From assembly GCA_019416395.1 (NCBI GenBank), contig DXXH01000084.1, positions 1 through 10,817 of the forward strand: DNA of 10,817 bases, read 5' to 3'. The notes under the pieces were generated by a model. The model was not told where the DNA came from. It was given only the letters and a program-made list of their open reading frames with translations, and made no database searches. Positions 5,758 through 10,817 of this stretch are shown piece by piece. The position numbers and the translations under genes were made by a program. Position 1 is the first letter of the stretch. Every line of letters starts with the position of its first letter. The stretch is from Clostridiales bacterium (GTDB lineage Bacteria; Bacillota; Clostridia; Oscillospirales; Acutalibacteraceae).

Positions 5758-6319
5758 CCGGAAACTGGTGCTGGCGTCCTCATCGCCCAGCAGAAAGATG
5801 CTTTTGGAGCAAGCGGGGTTGTCTTTTGACGTAGTTGTGTCCGGCGTAGACGAAACGATCCCGCCGGAGTACACCCCTTCCCAAACCGTGGAAACGTTGG
5901 CGCGGAGAAAAGGTGAGGCGGTGTTGCCGCTCTGTCCTGGCCGTGCCATAATCGCAGCGGATTCTGTGGTAAGCATTGACGGTTTGATTCTTGGCAAACC
6001 CAAAGACGATGAAGCGGCGAAGGAAACCCTGCGCCGTCTTTCCGGGCGCACCCATCAGATTTTTACAGGTGTGTGTTTGCTTGCGGAAGGAAAAACCGAT
6101 GTGTTCCACATGAGTACCCAGGTGACCTTTTACCCGCTCACGGAAGAAGAAATTCAAGAATATGTGTCTTTGGGAGAATCCCGAGGCCGGGCCGGGGCCT
6201 ATGGAATTGAGGGAATTGGCGTGGTGCTGGTACAGTCCATCCAGGGGGACTATTCCAATATTGTTGGTTTGCCGGTGGCGGAAACCATCCGCCGGTTACA
6301 CAGGCTCTTAGGCGACTGA
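5741..6319 (+). CDS. maf: Maf-family nucleoside triphosphate pyrophosphatase
   Basis: Maf proteins hydrolyse canonical or modified nucleoside triphosphates to the monophosphate and pyrophosphate, which keeps unwanted nucleotides out of DNA and RNA. The 192-residue protein has the family hallmarks: LVLASSSPSRKMLLEQAG at the N-terminus (P-loop-like SxxR region), IIAADSVVSIDGLILGKPKD with the likely catalytic Asp, LSGRTHQIFTGVCL, and the C-terminal GRAGAYGIEGIG and GDYSNIVGLP. The usual residues KAGAYGIQ are here RAGAYGIE, a mild variation. The pattern fits the YhdE-like (dTTP/UTP) branch better than the YceF branch, but substrate is an inference. The ATG at 5741 lies inside the end of galE, with GGGAG 7 nt upstream, suggesting translational coupling. 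Confidence 0.93.
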   Translation: MALRIDRKLVLASSSPSRKMLLEQAGLSFDVVVSGVDETIPPEYTPSQTVETLARRKGEAVLPLCPGRAIIAADSVVSIDGLILGKPKDDEAAKETLRRLSGRTHQIFTGVCLLAEGKTDVFHMSTQVTFYPLTEEEIQEYVSLGESRGRAGAYGIEGIGVVLVQSIQGDYSNIVGLPVAETIRRLHRLLGD

Positions 6320-6327
6320 GATCTCTG

Positions 6328-6377
6328 CTCTCACCCGAACATGCCATTGCGCGTAGGATAGAGGGTGGGGGTGAGAG
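6328..6377 (+). promoter_or_regulatory. Inverted repeat covering the yunB ribosome binding site
   Basis: CTCTCACCC at 6328-6336 is exactly complementary to GGGTGAGAG at 6369-6377, with a 32-nt loop. The right arm contains the G-rich Shine-Dalgarno region and ends one base before the yunB ATG at 6379. In the mRNA this stem could hide the ribosome binding site. There is no T run, so it is not a normal terminator. Confidence 0.45.
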
Positions 6378-6378
6378 A

Positions 6379-7011
6379 ATGGGCAGATCGCTGCGCAGAT
6401 TTCGGGCCACAAGGCGAAAAGGAAGATGGAAGCTTCCACTTGTGTTGATTGGATCGTTGCTGATTGGAAGCGCAATGTTTTCCGAGTGGGGACTTGGATC
6501 TGTCTCGGAAGAATTGACCCAGGAAGCCGCCCGGGGATATATCCTTTCCTGCGTAAACCAGGCGGTAGAGGAAGCCCTGGAAGAAGGGAGCACCTTTGTC
6601 CAAGTGGAACGAAGCGAAGGGGGAGAGCCGATGGCTGTCCATACGGATACTGCCGCCCTGAATCGTCTGCGCGCCCAGGTTCTTTCCAAGCTTGAGAAAA
6701 CCCTCAATGGAAGCGTGACCGTGAAAGTTCCAGCAGGAAGCTTGACAGGGATCGCCTTGTTGAATGGTCATGGTTTTCCCGTGCCGTTGACACTGCGGTT
6801 GGAAGCTTCCGCCGATTTGTCGTTCCACACGGAATTCGTGTCCGCAGGGATCAACCAAAGTTGTCATAGAGTCACCATGCTTGTAGCGGTGCAAGCCTAT
6901 TCCCAATCCAAGCGTTTTGAAACCCAGACGCATGTGGAAACTTCCACGGTTTTGGCGGAAACAGTGCTGGTAGGAGACGTACCGGAGATGGCTCTTTTAG
7001 AAACAGGATAA
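6379..7011 (+). CDS. yunB: Sporulation protein YunB
   Basis: YunB is a membrane-anchored protein required for efficient sporulation in Bacillus subtilis, where it is made in the mother cell under SigE; its biochemistry is unknown. This 210-residue protein has a basic N-terminus (RRFRATRRKGR), one hydrophobic segment at about 18-37, and an outward-facing remainder. The C-terminal half carries the family signature: VKVPAGSLTGIALLNGHG, then PVPLTLRLEA, then FHTEFVSAGINQSCHRVTML, and finally TSTVLAETVLVGDVPE. It is somewhat shorter than the Bacillus protein. The start is the ATG at 6379, preceded by a GGGGGTGAG stretch that also takes part in an inverted repeat. It sits between maf and ligA; I saw no separate sporulation promoter. 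Confidence 0.88.
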   Translation: MGRSLRRFRATRRKGRWKLPLVLIGSLLIGSAMFSEWGLGSVSEELTQEAARGYILSCVNQAVEEALEEGSTFVQVERSEGGEPMAVHTDTAALNRLRAQVLSKLEKTLNGSVTVKVPAGSLTGIALLNGHGFPVPLTLRLEASADLSFHTEFVSAGINQSCHRVTMLVAVQAYSQSKRFETQTHVETSTVLAETVLVGDVPEMALLETG

Positions 7012-7025
7012 AGGAACAAACATTT

Positions 7026-9029
7026 ATGGAAAAACAAGAAGTACAACGCCGGCTGGAAGCGCTACGGGAACAGATCCGCTATCACAGCCGGAAGTATTAC
7101 ACGGAAGACGATCCGGAAATCAGCGATTACGAGTATGACCAGCTGTACCGGCAGCTGGAAACCTTGGAATCAGAGTACCCGGAGCTTGTCACGGAAGATT
7201 CCCCTACCCGCAAAATCGGCGGGGCGGTGTACAACACCTTCGCGCCTGTAGTTCACCAGGTACCGTTAGAAAGCCTGCATGACTCTTTTTCCCAAGAGGA
7301 ATTGCTGGATTTCGACCGCCGCGTCCGGGATACAGTGGGAGAGGTAGAATATGTGGTGGAGCCTAAATTTGACGGGCTTTCCGTGGCGTTGGAATACAGA
7401 AATGGCGTGTTTGTCCGGGGTTCCACCCGTGGAGACGGTGTTACCGGGGAAGACGTGACGGAAAATATCCGCACCATTCGCTCCGTGCCCAAGGTTTTAG
7501 GGGAAGCGATCCCCTTTTTAGAGGTCCGGGGTGAGGTGTATATGTCCGACAGCAGTTTTGAGCGGTTGTGTGAGCGCCAGGAATTGCTGGAAGAAAAGCC
7601 CTTTAAAAACCCCAGAAACGCCGCCGCCGGTTCTTTGCGGCAGAAGGATCCGAAAATTACCGCCCAGCGTGAGCTGAGTATTTTCGTGTTCAATGTACAG
7701 CAGGTGGAAGGCAAGGAGCTCACTTGTCACGATCAATCCCTGGAATGGCTGCGGAGTCTGGGCTTTCCCGTATCCGCTCAATATCGCAAGTCCAGCCAGA
7801 TTGAGGAGATCCTGGACTATATCCAGGAAATCGGGGACAAGCGTGGAGAGTTCGATTTCCCTATTGACGGCGCGGTGGTCAAGGTCAACAGCTTTGCCCA
7901 GCGGGAAGAGTTAGGCAGCACGGCGAAATTTCCCAGATGGGCGGAAGCGTTTAAATATCCCCCGGAAGAAAAGGAAACGACCTTGCTGGACATTGAAGTG
8001 AATGTGGGCCGTACAGGGGTTCTTACGCCAACGGGCCGGTTCCAGCCGGTGACTTTGGCGGGGACTACGGTGAGCCGGGCCACATTGCACAATCAGGATT
8101 TTATTGCAGAAAAAGATATCCGCATCGGCAGCCGGGTCATTTTGCGGAAAGCCGGGGAAATTATCCCGGAAGTGGTAGCTGTGCTTTCCAGTCCCGAAGA
8201 TTCCCAACCCTATCACCTGCCGGAACATTGCCCTTCCTGTGGGGAGCAGGTTACGCGGGTGGAAGGGGAAGCCGCCACACGCTGCACCAACCCCCAATGC
8301 CCCGCCCAGCTGCTGCGGAATCTCATTCATTTCGCTTCCCGGGACGCAATGGATATCGATGGTTTGGGTCCCGCAATTTTAGAGCAGCTGCTTCAGGAAA
8401 AACTGGTGGCTTCTCCGGCGGATTTATACACGTTGGAAATTTCCCAGCTGCAACAGTTGGACCGTTTTGGAAAAAAGAGCGCTCAAAATCTGGTAGCCGC
8501 GGTAGAGCGCTCCAAATCCAATGACCTTTACCGGTTGGTGTACGCTTTGGGGATTCCTCACATTGGCGCCAAAGCCGCCCAAGTTCTTTGCGGGGCTTTT
8601 CCCACTATGGAATCTCTGCAAGAAGCCAGTGAAGAAGAGCTTTCCCAAATTGAAGGCTTTGGTGGGATTATGGCCAAAGAAGTTGCGGCCTTCTTCCAGA
8701 AAGAATCAGCTAGGGAGTTGATCGCCCGTCTTCAAGAGCTGGGCGTGAACATGACCGCGCAGCAGCAGGAGAGCCAGAGCACCACCTTTGCAGGCAGTAC
8801 TTTCGTGCTGACCGGGACACTGCCTACCATGAGTCGTAAGGAAGCTACTCAGCTGATTGAAAGTCATGGGGGCAAAGTGACTTCGTCGGTGTCGAAAAAG
8901 ACAAGCTATGTGTTGGCAGGGGAAGAAGCAGGCAGCAAACTGGAAAAAGCCCGCCAGCTGGAAATCCCTGTGCTGACTGAGGAAGAACTCCTTCAAATGA
9001 TAAATAATCCAGGATCAGAAAGGGTGTAA
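7026..9029 (+). CDS. ligA: NAD-dependent DNA ligase
   Basis: LigA seals nicks in DNA during replication and repair, using NAD+ to form a ligase-AMP intermediate. The 667-residue length is full size. Domains in order: an N-terminal Ia domain with the NAD-contacting pattern YHSRKYYTEDDPEISDYEYD (about 19-38); the nucleotidyltransferase domain with the catalytic Lys114 in KFDG and conserved RGDGVTGEDVT, EVRGEVYM, NPRNAAAGSLRQ and DGAVVKV; an OB-fold starting with GRTGVLTPTGRF; and a four-cysteine zinc finger (Cys402, 405, 420, 425). Helix-hairpin-helix repeats follow (about 430-580, including GIPHIGAKAA and IEGFG), then a BRCT domain (about 586-665). All expected elements are intact. A Shine-Dalgarno (AAAGGA) overlaps the yunB stop, which lies 14 nt before this ATG. 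Confidence 0.98.
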   Translation: MEKQEVQRRLEALREQIRYHSRKYYTEDDPEISDYEYDQLYRQLETLESEYPELVTEDSPTRKIGGAVYNTFAPVVHQVPLESLHDSFSQEELLDFDRRVRDTVGEVEYVVEPKFDGLSVALEYRNGVFVRGSTRGDGVTGEDVTENIRTIRSVPKVLGEAIPFLEVRGEVYMSDSSFERLCERQELLEEKPFKNPRNAAAGSLRQKDPKITAQRELSIFVFNVQQVEGKELTCHDQSLEWLRSLGFPVSAQYRKSSQIEEILDYIQEIGDKRGEFDFPIDGAVVKVNSFAQREELGSTAKFPRWAEAFKYPPEEKETTLLDIEVNVGRTGVLTPTGRFQPVTLAGTTVSRATLHNQDFIAEKDIRIGSRVILRKAGEIIPEVVAVLSSPEDSQPYHLPEHCPSCGEQVTRVEGEAATRCTNPQCPAQLLRNLIHFASRDAMDIDGLGPAILEQLLQEKLVASPADLYTLEISQLQQLDRFGKKSAQNLVAAVERSKSNDLYRLVYALGIPHIGAKAAQVLCGAFPTMESLQEASEEELSQIEGFGGIMAKEVAAFFQKESARELIARLQELGVNMTAQQQESQSTTFAGSTFVLTGTLPTMSRKEATQLIESHGGKVTSSVSKKTSYVLAGEEAGSKLEKARQLEIPVLTEEELLQMINNPGSERV

Positions 9030-9034
9030 GGATC

Positions 9035-10273
9035 ATGATCTGCAAATTTGAGGAATTGTACCAGCAGGAAGCCCAGTCCCAGCGCGCCCGGTATGAGGAA
9101 TTGCGCAACGGGTTTATCAAACAGTTCGGTGATGGGGAAGGCGGGGAATTTTTCAGCGCCCCGGGCCGTTCTGAAGTGGGCGGTAACCACACGGACCACA
9201 ATCACGGCCGGGTACTGGCTGCCGCGGTCAATTTGGACATTGCCGCGTACGCCCGCAAGACGGATAACGGCAAGGCTGTTTTAAAATCTGCGGAGTATCC
9301 CAAAATCGATGTAGTGGAAATCAACGACCTGGCTCGGAAGCAGGAAGAAGCGGAAACTTCCGCCTCTCTGCTGCGGGGAATCTGCGCCCGGTGCAAAGAA
9401 CTGGGCTACACGGTGGGGGGCTTTGAAGCCTACACCATCACCCGTGTGCTGAAAGGGTCCGGCTTGTCCAGTTCGGCTGCCTTTGAGGTGCTTGTGGTCA
9501 CCATTATCAGCCATCTTTATAACGACGGGAAAATCGATCCTGTCACCGCCGCAAAGATTGCCCAATACGCGGAAAACGTGTATTTTGGAAAGCCTTCCGG
9601 TTTGTTGGATCAGATGGCCAGTTCTGTAGGCGGTTTTACTTCCATCGACTTTAAGGACCCTGAGAACCCTGTCATCAATAAAGTGGATTTCGACATCACC
9701 GCAGCAGGGTATGCTCTTTGCGTAGTGGACACCGGTGGCAATCACGCAGACCTTACCGGTGAATACGCTGCTATTCCCAAGGAAATGAAGCAGGTGGCTT
9801 CTTTCTTTGGAAAAGAATATCTCCGGGACGTGGACGAAACAGCTTTTTACCAGCAGATTGGCGAGATCCGCAAGCAAACCGGAGACCGGGCAGTTTTGCG
9901 GGCCATGCACTTCTTTGACGATGACCGTTTGGCGGCGGAAGAAGCCAAGGCTTTGCAAACCGGTGATTTTGAAAGCTTTAAGGATATGATTATTTCTTCC
10001 GGGCGTTCTTCCAGTCAGCGCCTGCAAAACGTATTCGCGGTGGTGAATCCTCAGGAGCAGGGACTGACGCTGGCTCTTGCTCTCACAGAGCGGCTATTGG
10101 CCGGAAAAGGGGCTTGGCGTGTCCATGGCGGTGGTTTCGCGGGTACCATTCAAGCGTTTGTACCGCTGTCTTTCCTGGATCAGTATCGGACAGAGATTGA
10201 AAAGGTGTTTGGTCAAGGCACCTGTTATACTTTGTCTATCCGGCAGCCCGGCGGCACGAAAGTAATTTTCTAA
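9035..10273 (+). CDS. galK: Galactokinase-like GHMP kinase with atypical sugar-binding signature
   Basis: Galactokinases phosphorylate galactose at C1 with ATP, the first step of the Leloir pathway. This 412-residue protein has all three GHMP-kinase blocks: motif 1 SAPGRSEVGGNHTDHNHG (41-58), motif 2 (phosphate loop) KGSGLSSSAAFEV (140-152), and motif 3 VHGGGFAGT (363-371). The probable catalytic Asp192 lies in GLLDQMASS. In ordinary galactokinases motif 1 reads GRVNLIGEHTDYNGG; here it is GRSEVGGNHTDHNHG, so the galactose-contacting Glu is Asn. The region VDTGGNHADLTGEY (231-244) repeats a GGNHxD pattern. Database galactokinases of this type occur in Clostridia as far as I recall, so it may be a subfamily with shifted specificity. 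It begins 5 nt after ligA, with AAGG just before the ATG. The link to galE supports a sugar role, but substrate should be treated as open. Confidence 0.85.
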   Translation: MICKFEELYQQEAQSQRARYEELRNGFIKQFGDGEGGEFFSAPGRSEVGGNHTDHNHGRVLAAAVNLDIAAYARKTDNGKAVLKSAEYPKIDVVEINDLARKQEEAETSASLLRGICARCKELGYTVGGFEAYTITRVLKGSGLSSSAAFEVLVVTIISHLYNDGKIDPVTAAKIAQYAENVYFGKPSGLLDQMASSVGGFTSIDFKDPENPVINKVDFDITAAGYALCVVDTGGNHADLTGEYAAIPKEMKQVASFFGKEYLRDVDETAFYQQIGEIRKQTGDRAVLRAMHFFDDDRLAAEEAKALQTGDFESFKDMIISSGRSSSQRLQNVFAVVNPQEQGLTLALALTERLLAGKGAWRVHGGGFAGTIQAFVPLSFLDQYRTEIEKVFGQGTCYTLSIRQPGGTKVIF

Positions 10274-10293
10274 AATCAGTTACATAAAATAAG

Positions 10294-10342
10294 AAAAGGC
10301 ATCGTGACTCACCCGTTTTAAGGGAGCTCACGATGCCTTTTT
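10294..10342. terminator. Bidirectional terminator between galK and the BlaI-type gene
   Basis: AAAAGGCATCGTGA (10294-10307) pairs perfectly with TCACGATGCCTTTT (10328-10341), and the loop region has further CTC/GAG pairing. T runs follow on both strands (TTTTT on plus, TTTTCTTATTTT on minus). It lies 20 nt after the galK stop and also downstream of the convergent repressor gene, so it most likely serves both. Confidence 0.92.
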
Positions 10343-10369
10343 GTTTCCGGTGACAATCGGAAAGTAAAG

Positions 10370-10780
10370 TCAGCATCTGCGCCGTCTTACGGCTTTTTCA
10401 ATTTCATCTAACATTTCATCTGGATTTTCTACACGGGCGTATTTGACAAGAGCGCACACGATAGAAGGAATATCCTTGGGAGAAAATTTTTCCGAGGAAA
10501 CAATCTGCAAAGCGAAATGTTCATTGCGCGTTACAGTCGGGGCATAGCGGCGGGCATAGTTCCGATCTTTTCCCATGCCGCCTACAACCACAATATATTC
10601 TTTTTCCATCAAGTCATTGATCAGCAGATGGAAGGAATTCACCGCGAACAAAGACTCCCCTTTGTCCGTAACGGCCGCTTCCAGAATTTCTGGTCTACCA
10701 AGAGGACGATCGGCGTCCCAAAGGATCTCCATCAGTGCCAATTCGGATTTAGTAAGGGGAAAACGTGTCTTTTTTTTCAT
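10370..10780 (-). CDS. BlaI/MecI/CopY-family transcriptional repressor
   Basis: This 136-residue protein begins at ATG 10780 with a GAGG Shine-Dalgarno 6 nt upstream. The N-terminal winged helix-turn-helix starts with the family pattern LTKSELALMEILWDADRPLGRPEILEA and continues to a wing around VVVGGMGKDRNYARRYAP (about 65-82). Residues 83-130 form the helical dimerisation part (LVKYARVENPDEMLDEIEKAV). Family members are dimeric repressors of beta-lactamase, copper-export and related operons, usually inactivated by cleavage through a membrane sensor protease such as BlaR1. No sensor gene is in view; one could lie beyond either end. The regulated genes are unknown. The C-terminus RRRRC is unusually basic. 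Confidence 0.85.
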   Translation of the reverse strand: MKKKTRFPLTKSELALMEILWDADRPLGRPEILEAAVTDKGESLFAVNSFHLLINDLMEKEYIVVVGGMGKDRNYARRYAPTVTRNEHFALQIVSSEKFSPKDIPSIVCALVKYARVENPDEMLDEIEKAVRRRRC

Positions 10781-10802
10781 AGGGTACCTCAGTTGTAGGG
10801 AT

Positions 10803-10808
10803 ATTATA
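10803..10808 (-). promoter_or_regulatory. -10 box of the BlaI-type repressor gene
   Basis: A perfect TATAAT on the minus strand lies 22 nt upstream of the ATG at 10780. The -35 box would fall outside the window. Nearby TACA-type half sites (TACATCTA at the window edge, TACAACTG at about 10790-10797) faintly resemble BlaI-family operator halves and would fit autoregulation, but neither is a full dyad. Confidence 0.5.
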
Positions 10809-10817
10809 ATACATCTA

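Noticed and set aside
5062..6051. Long minus-strand open frame (329 residues) opposite galE and maf
   Set aside because: It lies entirely opposite two clear genes, has no recognisable domain, and its length is explained by codon bias of the sense strand.
9281..10027. Minus-strand open frame of 248 residues opposite the galactokinase-like gene
   Set aside because: The sense strand encodes a full GHMP kinase. The antisense product shows no motif or start signal.
1..10817. CRISPR array, insertion sequence, riboswitch or defence system
   Set aside because: No spaced direct repeats, transposase, known aptamer-like leader or defence-gene domains were found; nearly all of the window is explained by the listed genes.

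Overview
The window looks like chromosome from a spore-forming, anaerobic Firmicute of class Clostridia, probably an Oscillospiraceae/Ruminococcaceae-type gut bacterium. The pointers are a YunB-type sporulation protein, S-layer homology (SLH) domain proteins, a CmpB-type small membrane protein, a BlaI-family repressor, an NAD-dependent DNA ligase, Firmicute-style Shine-Dalgarno sites and mid-range GC. The placement is inferred from gene families, not from a marker gene.

Left part (1-2138, minus strand): two cell-surface genes in tandem. The upstream gene encodes a secreted protein with SLH repeats and a transglutaminase-like cysteine catalytic domain. The downstream gene encodes a lipoprotein with long Ser/Pro and Pro/Thr/Glu linkers and runs off the window edge. 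An AT-rich intergenic stretch with a candidate promoter follows (2139 to about 2480).

Middle (about 2418-4553): a strong hairpin, then a degraded cell-wall hydrolase of phage-endolysin type (GH25 muramidase, M23 peptidase and SLH-like repeats on the plus strand). Its 5' end is missing, and the GH25 reading frame is broken exactly at the catalytic motif. The M23-SLH half is intact and has its own Shine-Dalgarno and ATG. Next, on the minus strand, are two serine tRNA genes (GCT and TGA) with a near-consensus promoter and a terminator, and a small CmpB-family membrane protein.

Right part (4641-10343, plus strand): a tightly packed five-gene cluster, galE - maf - yunB - ligA - galK-like. It starts at a promoter with a perfect TATAAT and ends at a strong terminator. 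Spacings of -17, 59, 14 and 5 nt suggest one transcript. It mixes two Leloir-pathway genes with nucleotide housecleaning, sporulation and DNA replication/repair. The galactokinase-like protein has a clearly non-canonical substrate-binding signature. The last gene, convergent on the minus strand, encodes a BlaI/MecI-type repressor with its -10 box at the window edge.

Most of the window is ordinary chromosomal housekeeping. The best candidates for a second look are the broken lysin with a possible surviving internal start, the atypical GalK, and the SLH-transglutaminase/lipoprotein pair. I did not find a defence system, CRISPR array or clearly new multi-gene machine.
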